64,000 bases of DNA from Saururus chinensis (Eukaryota; Streptophyta; Magnoliopsida; Piperales; Saururaceae). This document shows, piece by piece, positions 24,446-36,666 of this stretch. The DNA lies in the NCBI GenBank assembly GCA_035235625.1, contig CP141143.1, positions 7,298,501-7,362,500 on the forward strand, written 5' to 3'. Below the pieces are notes generated by a model. It ran no database searches, was not told where the DNA came from, and saw only the letters and a program-made list of their open reading frames with translations. The translations under genes and the position numbers were made by a program. Each line of letters starts with the position of its first letter. The stretch's first letter is position 1.

Positions 24446-27400
24446 ATGGCTGCAGAAATCAAGCCCAATATAGTTAAGCTGAAATCCAATCAGGGCAGGG
24501 AAATTGTCAAAGGCAAGGGGATAGTATCCTCCGCAATCAATAAGAAGAAGTTGGAGGGCTCGTCGATCAAACCGGTGCCCGATCCGAAGCAGAAATCTGT
24601 GGCCACGATTTCGAAAACAGAGGTAATTGATATGCATGATGAGTAATGGGTGATGTATCTGTTTCCTTTGATGGTTTGTTCTTCCTAATTCGGTGGAGAT
24701 TTGTATGTCTTCTTTTGTGTGGGATTTTCTTCGGACACAATGTTTCTGACTGAATTACTGCTGTTTTGTGCATGAATAAATCAGAGAAAAATAGAAACTT
24801 CATTGACGAAACAGGCAACGAGCTCGAAGCCGAAAACTGTTGCTACTGTTACGAAAACAGAGGTGTGCGAATTCGTGATCTCTATGCACTTTGTGTGCCT
24901 TTTCCCTTTTTGAAGTTCAAATAGAGAGAGACATGTTTATTTGTGTGTTAACCGTTGAATGTTAGCTCATTTTAGCTTCGTCTATGGCGCTTTTGATTGC
25001 GAGCTGTTGATGACTGGAATCGACTGAAAGAACATTACTTTTCATCTAGCTTCTAATGCATCTAGCTTTCAATGCTATCATGCGATCTGTTGATTAACTA
25101 GATGGTATCGATCTGCTGCTAATGTCTTCTATTTCTGGAAGAATACTTGAAAAGGATAAACCGCTTTTCTAATTACATATGTGGGTGTAGGTTGTGTTTC
25201 TTTGTTTCCTGTGTTATTAGTGGAAACACAGTGTCGTGACCGCGTGGGTCTCTCTGCAATTTTCTTTTTCAACAAAAAACTGCATGGCAGTATCAGAAAT
25301 TGCGAAATGCATTTGCTTTTCTACTATGATGTTGTGATCTTATGCATGCCCACTCCTTTTAGCTGTCATGACTTTAATGATTTGGTTACTCATTTCTTGA
25401 AATTAAGGTGAAAGAGAGAGAAAGAGCAGGTTCATCTTCCAAAACTACCACCAAAACCGCCACTGTGACAAAAGTGAGGGAGAAGAAAGTGTTTAGTCTA
25501 CCGGGTCAGAAGTATGACACTCCCGAAGAGGTTTCCATGATAACTAACCTTTGTTTTTTTAAATACCATTACTTTTCTGGAATTCCATGTTACTAATCTT
25601 CTAGCTTTTCTTCAGAGAGAACCATTGAGAATATTTTATGAGTCATTGTGGAGGCAGATTCCATCAAGTGAAATGGCAGAATTTTGGTGGGTTTCCAGTG
25701 GGTGTTTTATTTCGTTTCTTCTCTTCATTGACTTGAGTTTCTAACTTGGTCAAGCCCATATCTCTGCGACTTGATATAATTTGTCAATCTGATAATCTTG
25801 ACCCTGCTTGTTCTTTGTGTAAGTTGTGAGATAAAAAAGAAACACCTTATCATATTCTGTCAATTGCCATCATTCAACTTCATCCTTTCTTGCACTCAGC
25901 TCTCTTCTCTATCTCATCTTTACTAGCCTCTTAAGAAGTGCAAACAACATTTTTTTTAGTAGGCTACGACTCATTCACCCTGGCCCACACACATGTTACA
26001 CTCTATAATGACTCGTCACTGAAACCTCTCCCTCAACTGGAAGAGATCCAACCAGCTCATCTAGGCAGGCTTGGCATGAATCACATTGCTATCCATTGAC
26101 TAATATCGATTTCTACATTTTGTAGTCTTAGCTTTGCCTTTATAGTCATCTGTTCTTTTCCAGACTTTCTGGATTAAACTGTACACATGATAAGATTATA
26201 GTCTTCAATGATAGAAATTTAGTATATTTTTCAGTTTAATAGTTTCCAATCTGGATGCATTCTGGCTTGGATAATCAAATGTGCAAAAGAGTTTGGCTTT
26301 CTCATTCTTTCACATCGTCTTATCAGGTTCACATATAGATTCAGCACGTTAAAAATAATGATCTGATCTCAGATGCAAGTTTGGTTGAAAAGTGTCTAAA
26401 GAAACACAAACTAGATGCATTAGCCAGAACCTTACTTGATCTCATTTCTTTTCATGCTTCAGACTGAATACTGTGTATTCACGCCTGTTTCAATTAGATT
26501 CAGATATATGAATCTTTCTGGCTATATCCATCAAGAAATATGCTCTACTGAAGATGTCTAAAGTGTGGACTAGTCTTACGATTAATCACTAATTTAATGC
26601 CATAGAAAAGACTAATTGATATTTATCTGATTAAATGTTAGTGGAAAATTACTCAATTCTTTGTAACTCTTTCTTGTGGTTCAAGTTTGACTAAACATAG
26701 TGTTTATGCCCAAGTGAAATGCTAGAATATTTCTGATGCAGATATTACCTTTCTCCAGCCAACTCTTTGTACTTAGCCACATTCATATGTTAGAAAGATA
26801 TTTTGGATAGCTCTGTTGAGAAAATATTATCCTTAGAGCCACCTCTATATTTTGACATATAATTTCATTATGTGGAAGATGCTTCTATATGACACTTGCA
26901 ATTGTATCAATGAATCAGCCCACATTTTTTCTTTGATTTGTATGTACTTTCTTGTGTATTAATTTATTGACAAACTCAATATGTTAGCAAGCAGTAGTTT
27001 AAATTGTGGCCTCTTATATTAAGTGCCTTACACATTTTCAAGTGAATAATCTGGTACCTTTAAGAGCAATGAGCTTGCTAAATAATTTCAGCTTATACAA
27101 GAAATAGTAGGAGAATCAAAATGGAAATATACTTCGATTAGACATTGCTTATTTGTCCTCCCATCTACTTGTATTAGATGAACCTTATAAACAGTTTTTT
27201 CTGCCTGTTATACCATTAGGGCGCTGCTTTGACAGAGGCATATTCATAACACTGATGCCTATTTAGTTGTGGAAGCATGTTTTATAAGCTTATATTAAAG
27301 ATACTTTCATTTAAATTGATGGGTCAAGATGCAATATAAAACAATATTTTCTCGTTTTATCTTTTGATGTTCGGGCTTCTGCTCTAATATGCAGGATGAT

Positions 27401-27656
27401 GGAACATGGATTGTTGTCACCTGAAAGAGCTAAGAAAGCATACGAGAAAAGGCAAAGGAAACAAAAACAACTTAGGCTGGGAACTCCCATAAAATCCCCT
27501 AAAATTGAGAGATTCCCGAAGGTGGAGAGACCTGAAAGCTCAGCAAAATCTCTGCTGTCACCCAAGAATGGTGAAATCAAATCCAAGAAAAGAAGCCTTA
27601 ACTATAGTGATGATGATGATGACTTTATCGTGAAGCACAAGAAAGGGAAAGGATAA
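24446..27656 (+). CDS. Lysine-rich conserved plant protein of unknown function
   Basis: 236 residues from five exons: 24446-24622, 24785-24862, 25408-25530, 25616-25686 and 27395-27656, all GT-AG with consistent phase (W at the last junction is split TG/G). The N-terminal half is basic and low in complexity; exons 1-3 each contain a similar segment around VAT(I/V)(S/T)KTE or TATVTKVRE. The conserved core is in exons 3-5: KYDTPEE, REPLRIFYESLWRQIPSSEM, AEFW, MMEHGLLSPERAKKAYEKRQ. The tail has GTPIKSPK, an acidic DDDDDF run and a KHKKGKG end, which suggests a nuclear protein. Similar plant proteins are, from memory, unnamed or loosely called NST1-like; I assign no function. Intron 4 is 1.7 kb. 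The ATG at 24446 opens the only frame joining exon 2 in phase. Confidence 0.82.
25687..27394 (+). other. Long intron 4 of the lysine-rich protein gene
   Basis: Bounded by donor GTGGGT after the conserved AEFW and acceptor ATGCAG before MMEHG. No exon, MITE or reading frame of note was seen inside. Confidence 0.75.
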
Positions 27657-28375
27657 TTAATAATAACTTATTCCTCCTATTAGCTGTAGGATGTCGTCAG
27701 AGTGTTGTAGTCGTAAATTATTTTCTCAAGTGAAAAGTGACACGGTTGTGCCATGAAAACGGCCAAAGATTAACAAGTTTGAAGTGAAGTATATTTTATG
27801 TCGGATATTCTTTGTACTTTGATTTTTAAACAATAAGCAGACAACAATTTAGGGAGTTATTGGTTGCCTGAATGCTAAATTGTCATCACCGACTTCGACT
27901 TATTGTAAAGTATTCAAGGCTGCGTTCTTTGCTATACTTTTACTATACGGTCAGCAAGAATACCATGAACTCTAGTTGTAAGCATGGTGCTGATGATCGT
28001 AGCATACGCTATACTAAAGGGTACATATGGTAGGCTAAGTTAGACATTTAAGTAGCAGCACTTAATATATGCAAATTTGAACCTGACCGACATGTATGTA
28101 CATTGCATTTGCCTTGCGGTGCCAATGGGCCGGTGGTCGTTTGCATTTCCAAAATGGAAGTCCTTCAAGGAGTCGTGAATGGAAAATCAGTAACACTTAC
28201 GTCATTTGGCTTACAAGAATTAAGAAGCGTGACTATGAGACTGATTGGGGACCATTTTAGATCGGATGAGTTGCTTGTAACTATCCAGCTAGCGTCTACT
28301 GTATGGAAAGCCAAACTGGGCCGCTTATCCACCATCGAATTTTGGTTTGGATGGCTGAGATCCTCTACTGTCTAA

Positions 28376-28713
28376 GGCATCGTTTGGATGACGCTTTGTG
28401 TCATATAAAAAACTGCTTTCAGTTGAAATCACTTTTTGAAAAACAAAATAAAAGCGGGTTATGTTTGGATATATATTATAGAAAATCAGCTTTTCAAAAA
28501 ATGTTTTATAAATCAGCTTTTAGCCTAACCCTCCTTAGGAGGAGAGTTAAGCAGAAAGCCGTTGAAAAGCAAAAACGAGTCAAAAATAGAAATAAACACG
28601 TTTTTGAAACAAAGGAAGGCTTTTAGTCTAAATTGCCTAACCAAACAAGATTTATATGGAAAACAATAAAAAGCGGACAAAAAGTCATTGCAAAGCGTCA
28701 TCCAAACGACACC
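28376..28713. mobile_element. Tourist-like MITE (PIF/Harbinger)
   Basis: 338 bp with inverted ends GGCATCGTTTGGATGACGC and GGTGTCGTTTGGATGACGC (two mismatches in the first 19 bases), flanked by TAA on both sides (28373-28375 and 28714-28716). TAA duplications and GG...GTTTGG ends are the marks of Tourist elements. Non-coding. Confidence 0.85.
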
Positions 28714-30129
28714 TAAGTCACATAAAAAAAGAACTAGAATTCTGCGGGTTTCGGTGGACTATGTTGGCCGTTCCTACGAGCCGAAACCTCCTCCCAACGG
28801 AGCTGGGAATATACCAGCAGGGCCGGCTAGACAATTGGTGGCCCTAAGGCAAAATTTTAAATATATCGTTATTAAATTTAGTATATTGACAATATATTAA
28901 TTAAATATTATTATTTATGATTTATTTTCTTACATTTTGAGATGCAAAGTTACTAATTTTTCTAATTCTGTTAAACTTTAATTATTCAATTGCTAAATAT
29001 TTGCTTAAGCTTTTCGTTATATCTTGTTTATTACTTACAATAAATTTATCAGGAGATCCTTATGTGATTGAATTATTTATTACGCTTCTTTTTTTAAGTT
29101 ATAAAAATTATTTTTGAGATTGAACTAGAGAAAGAGAAAAGTTTAGATGCAGCTTGTGCATCTAGGCATCGCGAGTTATCAGATCAAGATCTAATTGCAC
29201 GTACAAAATAGAGAAGCATGCATTTGATTCAACCCCGGTTGTCCCCTATTTTGCACACATCACCCACCATGTGCCTGACACACGCCCCTTTACATGCATC
29301 TAGTGTACACCCTTCTAGATGTGCTTGAAGCATATAAACAAAACCATATTAGAAATTATATTAAAAAATAAAAATAAAAATATATATAAAAAAAGAATAA
29401 TGTGACATGCAGAATTGAAAGAGATGAGACAACGTGATAGAGATGAAAGAGCTCCTTGTTTTGCAGAAAGAGACGGGTAAGTTTTATATTTATCCTTGAG
29501 AATTGATAGATAAGCATAGGAGTTGATAGAGGAGCCGGGTTTAGTCTACCCTTAGGGTGTGGTAGGGAGAATTTATTTATTTAGAGAAGAGAAGTTATCT
29601 ATAGTAAGTTTCTAATGGTGCTAAGTATAAAATATTTTAAAGATAAAATAAGGCCTCTAATGGTAGGTGAGAATGGCTTGTCCCTTAATATTTTCTATTG
29701 TTTTTCTTTTAAGACATTAGGCTATTAAGTAATAATAAGACACGTAAAAAAAGTAGATATTTTTAATATAAAGGCATGTATATATATGATAGTTGCATTT
29801 ACTTAGTCATATTACAGGTACGTGAGGCTTTGTATTATTATGGGGCATTAGGCAGCTTGACCAGAAGCATGAGTATTGGGAATAATTTAAAATATTTTAA
29901 CAGAGCTCATTTGGGCTTAAACTTCCCTACTAATGAAAACACTCAAAAGTTCTAATGATAATTTACCAATGAGTATTTTAATTTATTTTGAAAGATTAAG
30001 GGTTTCCTTAGATTAGTGAAAACTAGAAGAAAATGAAATAGAAAGTGAATCCAAGTAAAAGAGAAAATAAGAGATTATTAAATTTTTTCTATTATTTAGT
30101 TACCAATGATGTTATATAAATTTAAAAGT

Positions 30130-30365
30130 TTAATATACTAATAGTGGTAATAGTAGTAGAGGTAGCCATAATAGTAGAGGTAGTAATGACATCAAGATAG
30201 TAGTGGCAACAGTAACAATAGTGGTGATAATAGTGGTAATAGTGATAACGGTATAATAGTGGTGGTAGTATGATAGTTATGATAGCGGAGGTAGATGTAA
30301 TGATAGTGGTAATAATATTAGTGACGGTAGTAGTGATAGTGATAGTGATAGTAGTAATATTGGTA
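30130..30365. repeat. Degenerate TAGTGG/TAA trinucleotide repeat
   Basis: About 235 bp of imperfect three-base periodic sequence (AGTGGTAATAG, GTGATAGTGATAGTGATAG and similar). Probably an aged microsatellite. Confidence 0.85.
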
Positions 30366-32479
30366 AAAACGGGTTAATATTATGAATAATAAAAACATAA
30401 ATCTTTGATATACAAATTTGTTTCCAACATTTTGAGGCCAATTTTCACTTTCTCTCTCAGTTTTTATACTTAATTTTTTTCCCATTACGCAAAATAATAT
30501 AAATAAGAAGATTTTTAAGATATTTTTATTCTTTCCCCACTTTCTCCCAATAACCCTAAATATTTTTATTAATGGAAGACGGAGAAAATATATAATTTAC
30601 TTCGCAAAGCGCCAAAATAGATTCATTTGCTTCGTTAGCTTGTGGTGTCTGCTGTGACCCCCACATCCAACATTCAATTGCTCTCCCCCAATCGTTGTCG
30701 GAGTGGTATGGGATGTGGGCCTCGAGCCTTTATACAGCCTGGCTTGTGGGCCTTGAGCTTTTTAAACGTCTACGTTGATGTTCTCGCTTTGCGGTTCCCT
30801 CGCCATCAAGGTGTCTGATCAGCCACCATCTCAGTAACGATGCTGATGGGAAGTGTTCATAGAGCCCTGAACCCTGTAACCAGCCCACATAGGGCTCTGG
30901 ATATAAGTACATAACCCAATGAGAGTGAGCCCAATGTAAGCCTTTGATATTTGACAATGACGGTGTATATACCATCGATCTTGTGGATAAAAAGTTCACT
31001 CATTTTTTTCTCTGGGTACATTGTTAGCGAAGAACATAAAAAATGCTTCATAAAATGCGAATATACTCTCTTTGCTCCCGCATGGTCGTAATGTTTCTAT
31101 GAAAATCTTTATGCCCATAGGTATCAAGTATATTCTTCACACAAACCACACCCACCATCAAATAGAATCATATAGTCTCAAACTCTCAAAACTCAATGTT
31201 GCCTAAATCTCTAGGAACTGGAACAGCCGAATTAGTTGTGCTGGTCAATTCTCACGTCTGGCTGTCTACAAGCGGACTTAACAGTCAAAGATAAAACAGT
31301 GAGCATTAGAGTTCAAACTATGTCTATGTATGTTTTCACAACTTATAAATTTATACAGAGAGCAGTTGGTGGAACAGAATCAGTGCACGAATAAGGTGCA
31401 ACCAAATGTACTTACAGAATAGGAGGCCACCTCTCAATTGTTGAGTTGCCTCCATTCCGGTGGGAGACTTTGTATATCTGGATTATTTTACTTCACTAAC
31501 AGGTATTCATTGGATAAAAATGAACAAAATTATTTTGCTAAGAAAAGGTGCTTTCCATGCATGTTTTTTCTTTCTTCTTCCTGCTAAGAAATCATTGGTC
31601 ATATCCTATTGTGGTCTGGCTGTAATTGCGGTTGGACCGTCTGAGGAGTCCCTGGTGAAAGGGGGCAACATAAGGAATCCCGTTGCCCAAAGAAAACAAA
31701 AAGGATCCCACATTACACTCTTTGCATTGGCCCCCAAAAAACAAAGATTTTGTCAAGGAACTCCTAGCTATATGGAAAAGGATATTCATACTCCAAAAGA
31801 AAGTTAATAATTTATTAATAGCGATAGCCTTCACTCTTGCACAATAACACCATGAATCAGTATTAAATGAAAGCAGCCATGATATTAGTGGTAGTACTTA
31901 GCAAATCAAGATACCGGTATTTCAAATTAATTAGTACCCCTCTGAATTGACCAGCTTTAAGTGGTAGAGCTTTGATGATATTCTTACTGTCACATTTGAC
32001 AAGAAGAACGCGGAGGCTCTCTTTTGTCGAAAATGTTTTCATTACGGCATTCCATGGCTAAAATTGTGCTTAGCATAGTATATAAAGGCTTTTGCTATAT
32101 ATTATACTACGGCTCTTATGTAACATGGTTATGGTTTTTGTCATGAATCCCGGTCAGGCTAGATGCGTCCCTCTTTTGTACTTCAAAAGCGAAAACTTAA
32201 ACATCGCCAATGATTTGTGTGCCTGGCAACCACTTCTTCGAGTGTGTGTAAGTTGGTATCTTTATTGAGGAAGTTGTTCTGTGTAAGTAGGAAATGTAAG
32301 AACAAGGGCAAAGTTTTTTTGTATTAGACTATAAGATAAGATGGAGTAGTTTGCTAATTGTTAGCGTCCATCCGATTTTTTAAGTGGACCCATCGAGAGC
32401 TTCGATCAATGAACCGTTAAAGAGTTCTTAGCATGATGTTAAAGAGTTCTCAGAACGCAAACCATTCCACTATACAATG

Positions 32480-32575
32480 CTCTTTCTATCTTAAATTTAT
32501 AGGTCTACACATTTTTAAAATAAAATTTTAATTTATTTTTAAATATTAAATAGAGCTATTAATAAATAAATAAAA
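32480..32575. mobile_element. Stowaway-like MITE, degenerate
   Basis: Left part CTTTCTATCTTAAATTTATAG and right part AATAGAGCTATTAATAAATA around an AT-rich core, related to the elements at 34882 and 41312. The outer right end is not recognisable. Confidence 0.3.
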
Positions 32576-33264
32576 TGGCATTCTTGTATGGAAATAACTC
32601 GTCGATGGCTACCCCATAATCCATTAACAGCCCAGGGTCCCCTTAATTGGTTGCTAGTTGGGTCTTGTTTAATACAATAGCTGCGCGTTGATTGATTAGT
32701 CCAGGTTGGGTAGGGAACGTACTGAGTTCGGACACACAGCGGGGAAGAGACCTGAGTCACCATTTCTAGTATTCTTAGCAATAATTCATTCTACCTTCTA
32801 GCCAAAGAAGAAGATTCATTATGCAAAGGAAACCGAATCAAGCTTTACTGCGTGAACCTTACTGAACTTCTGGTCAGCAAAAAAGAAATAAAATAATTGT
32901 GACAAAAAAAAACAATGAACTTCCATTTTTTATCCTTATTCCCGATTAAGGTTTTAGGTTTCTCCCCGGACAGTGCTTCTTTTGCTACCTTCCCGGACAA
33001 CCACTTGTTTGGTTTAGAAATGGCCTTGCTTGTTGATCAACAGTGTTGGGTCAATATCATGATTCAAATGATTGAAGAGGTCAGTACCTTTCTGCTCCAC
33101 GGACAACCCAGCCAAGGTAATACAATGTTATGAGGGAAGGGGGGCCAGCCCCCACGGGGACACAAAATACAAATATCAGGTAAAATTGATCACTATCGGC
33201 CACTGATTTGTTACTACTTGTATGATATCAATTATAAATAGTAACCGTTTCTTTACAAAAAAAA

Positions 33265-33360
33265 TATTTTTTTCGTCTCGAATTAATGACTTTATATGGC
33301 AATAAAATTACTTTATATTAATAATTTTATTTTATTTAATTTAAGTAATTGAGTACTTAA
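33265..33360. mobile_element. Stowaway-like MITE, degenerate
   Basis: TCGTCTCGAATTAATGACTTTA at the left and AT-rich ATTAATAATTTTATTTTATTTAA inside resemble the small MITE family of this window, but the second terminus is unclear. Confidence 0.25.
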
Positions 33361-33775
33361 AAAAAGTGTCATAAGTTTTTTATTTTTTCTTAGATGTAAA
33401 TTTTACTATTTAATAAATTTTTTTTTTTTTTAAATATAACTATAAAAAGAAGATAGAAAGAATATTTTATAAACAATAATAAATTTTGCATAAACTGATT
33501 TCACCATTTCTACAACGCGTGGTTGAATTATCATTCACTTGCATCACTCAGACAAGGACAACAAATGATAATCAACCACAGTACGAGAGGTGGAGGTATT
33601 AGGTGGTCTAAATAGCATCAGTAACTTGTAAATTATTTAATTGGAAGCAACAGGTATATCAATTAATTAACTTAAAGAGTGTTGTTTATATGCTCCCAAT
33701 ACACATTGTACAACCCGTGTTACTTATGCACCAGCCAGATTTAAATAGCCCGCCCGGTGACATGCATTTGCCTTT

Positions 33776-33995
33776 GGGAAGCGTTTTTCATATTCAGTTA
33801 GACAGTGAGCCGAGGGTAAGAAACACATAGGAAATATCTATTTTCAAGATGGACGGTGCACACTCTAGTATATGTTAGCGCTAAAGATACATTAACATAC
33901 ACTAAGTATGTGCATCATCCATCTTAAGAATGGACGCTCCTCACGTATTTCTTACACTCGGCTCACGATAGTTAAGGAGCATAAAAAACACTTCC
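33776..33995. mobile_element. Foldback MITE of unknown superfamily
   Basis: About 220 bp almost wholly made of two inverted arms. Left arm: GGAAGCGTTTTTCAT, GTGAGCCGAGGGTAAGAAA, CAAGATGGACGGTGCAC. The right arm read in reverse gives GGAAGTGTTTTTTAT, GTGAGCCGAGTGTAAGAAA, TAAGATGGATGATGCAC. The two arms meet near 33891. The target duplication is not clear. Confidence 0.7.
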
Positions 33996-34881
33996 TTGCC
34001 AGATATGCACGAGGACACATGCCGATGTACATGCAACCAATCATGTTTTAACTTTCTTCTAATATGATTACACATTATGTTTTGTGTGGGTATATTCATC
34101 TTTTGATCTAATGGCGTACATAATATAGGGGCAGATTATTGATCTCGATCTCTCGGGATGCCTAAGCTAGCATTAATGTGCATATGCATTATTCATCATC
34201 TGGAATAATCAAACTTAATTTGGCATGTAAGCTAGCAGCCAATTTTTTTCTTCACTCATGGAGCAAAGTATAATTAGAAATTGGACCGGAGATAGGCACC
34301 GACTCACACCATCAGCAGCGAAAGAATAACATTATCAGAAGCAAACAAAAATCTAGAGTTTAGTGCCCACCAAATCTCAGCCATTAGCTTAAATAGGGAT
34401 CCCAAAATAATTTCATTCCCCCTTCACCACGATAATTAGGAGCTGATCCGTCCCGGCCACCACCATAATTACGAGCTGATCAGTCTGAAGATCACATTCC
34501 ATGTATAAGAAAGCTTTGGTTTGATTTGCTCCAATATAATTTAGATCATAGCGTAAAAACTTTAGGGACTGGACCAAAACTTGAGGCCCTTAGTAGGCAG
34601 TTTTCGAAGCGGCAAAAGAGGGTAGGAAGATGTCATGGAAATTCAATTAGTTGATTTTTTTTGTTAGAACCGTATCATGTGTAACTTCTTGCGTTTTAAT
34701 GTGTGAACCTTCTCACCACAACTATGAGGGTCAGCCATTTGTACATTAGCCTATCCGTGTAAAACCGTAATTGACTGTTCTTAAACAAATCTAGCCCGGT
34801 GGCTGAAGCCTCTAACTCCCACGTGTCTAACCTATCTCTCCAGAAACATGGCCATGGGCCATGGAGAAGACCAAATGAATA

Positions 34882-34964
34882 CTCTCTTCATTCTACATTA
34901 ATAATTTTATTTAATAATTTATTTTAAAAAAATAAATAAAGTTATTAATGTGGAATGAAGGGAA
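34882..34964. mobile_element. Stowaway-like MITE, best preserved copy
   Basis: 83 bp flanked by TA on both sides (34880-34881 and 34965-34966). Ends CTCTCTTCATTCTACATTAA and, read inward from the right, TTCCCTTCATTCCACATTAA. Nearly the whole unit forms one hairpin. Confidence 0.75.
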
Positions 34965-35612
34965 TATAATCTTTACAGATTTGAGGGTAAAAAATAAATT
35001 TTAATAGTTGTTTTGCTCTTAAATGGACTCCTTATTAATCCTCCAAATAGGAAAAAAATATCTAGTAGAACCGATCCGCCACAAGGTTGCAAGAAAAGTC
35101 TATTTACTTTTAGATATATAAACTAAAGTTAAAATATGAAATTATTCATGTTCAAACACATGAAAGTGTTAAAACGTGTTAAAAAGTGAATGAACATATA
35201 TAGTACTATGTGACTTGTGCATTAGTTCGGCTCGATAATTTCTTTCAAATAGGAATGTCACTTAAATAAGAAAACCTGACTTGACTTATCTATAGGTTAG
35301 ACTTGGTTTTTATATTAAACACTAATAATTATTTGAGTTGGTTCAGGTCCAACCCATGTATAAGAAAGTTATAATATTAATTATATATATAGTATTTTAA
35401 TAATAACATTTAAAAATTTTAACAAGAAAAAGAAAAACCAAATAATAATTTAATTTTTTTATATTTCTATATAATTAAGTATATTTTTTATGCTTTAAAG
35501 TTCCCGTGGGATTTTCGAATTGAATTGGGTTAGATATAGGTTAATATTTTCTTAAATGGTAACTAGTTGGAGTTTACAAAACTGACCCGATCAAGATCGA
35601 ATTCTAACCCCC

Positions 35613-35797
35613 GGTGATGCTTCACCAAGAAAGCCCCCGGTGAAGTTATAAAAGCCAACCACAGACGTTTGTTAGTGGTCTCACAAAAAAAAAACGCAAA
35701 TATTGTTTCTCAAACGCTATTTTATATGACATGAGACCACGTAACAAACATAAGTAATTTATAACTTCACTAGAGGCTTCCCCGGTGAAACTCACCA
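35613..35797. mobile_element. Foldback MITE of unknown superfamily
   Basis: About 185 bp hairpin. Left arm GGTGATGCTTCACC, then CGGTGAAGTTATAAA and GTTAGTGGTCTCA; right arm read in reverse GGTGAGTTTCACC, then TAGTGAAGTTATAAAT and GTTACGTGGTCTCA. The flanking duplication was not resolved. Confidence 0.65.
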
Positions 35798-36179
35798 GGC
35801 GATTAAAATTCATGAAGATCATGTCTACAGAAGCTTGTTACCCGATCAAAAGCTTCTTCTACCATTTGTTTTTTTTTTTTGTTTTTTTGAAAAAGAAAAG
35901 CTTATACAATGTGTCTATACCGAAAGGGTGTGAATGTGACACTGCACCGGGGAAATGAACAGGGTAACCGATGAAACAAAATTGAAAATTTAACATAGAG
36001 CATTAGAGCTGGATAAATGTAATAATTATTAAAAAAAAAGATGAAGGGGGCTGGAGCCCACCGTACAACGAGGACGGTATCCTAGCTTAGGTCCCGAGTT
36101 CCCAGCCCCCGCCGCCTCCCCTCCACCTGTCTTCGTCTCCTCCAATAAAAACCCTTCTTCCTCCCCTCCTTCCTTCTCG

Positions 36180-36666
36180 TTGCTTTTTCTCTGCAAGTCT
36201 CTCCTTCTTCTTCTTCTTCCTCCTCCTCCTCCCCACACAAGCCATAGTGGCCAACCCCAATACCCCATCCCCCTCTCTATCAGCATCGCACTATCCCACA
36301 AACATCTTTTCACCTCTTTCTCTTCCTTTCCTTTGCTTTTGTTTTTTTTTGGCATTTGGATGGTTTGAACACTTTGAAAGGCAACCCCGATAATTCTTTT
36401 GTTCAGCAGTCCGGCCTTGTCGCACTTGGTCTTTCAGTATCCACGTTAGGAGCTGCTTTTGAGTGCCTGGAACCTACTCCCAATTCATCAATGCCTTCCC
36501 CTTCTTTACTCGATTCACCGCAAATGGCTCACCAATACTTGTCCTGAATCTTGGTATCCTTTTCCCGCTATTCTGCCTTCCTTCTCTTTATACCTTAAGT
36601 CCTTTCTTCCTTTGGATCCCTTTTTTTTTTTTTTTGTGTTTCACTTGAGCGGTCTAGTCCCCATCA
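36180..36666 (+). promoter_or_regulatory. Pyrimidine-rich 5' leader of the DREB gene
   Basis: CT-rich sequence (TCTTCTTCTTCTTCCTCCTCC near 36205-36235) directly upstream of the ATG at 36667, typical of plant 5' UTRs. A frame starting at 36356 could act as an upstream reading frame. The transcription start is not determined. Confidence 0.4.

Larger units (their letters stand above)
27657..36666. other. Long non-coding stretch with small transposons
   Basis: No supported gene in 9 kb. It holds the MITEs and foldbacks listed separately and the degenerate trinucleotide repeat near 30.2 kb. At 28818 a CAGGGCCGGC terminus followed by GGTGGCCCTAAGGCAAAA, with GGGGCATTAGGCAGCTTGAC near 29850, may mark the ends of an old hAT-type element; this is weak. 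Around 30650-31040 a GC-richer unit with TATA-like and GGGCTCTGG words could be an old LTR, but no matching flanks were found. Frames near 31460 and 32915 look non-coding. Confidence 0.45.

Noticed and set aside
28818-29870. hAT-type element with CAGGGCCGGC terminus
   Set aside because: Only one end is convincing and no 8-bp duplication was found, so it is mentioned in the region note but not called.
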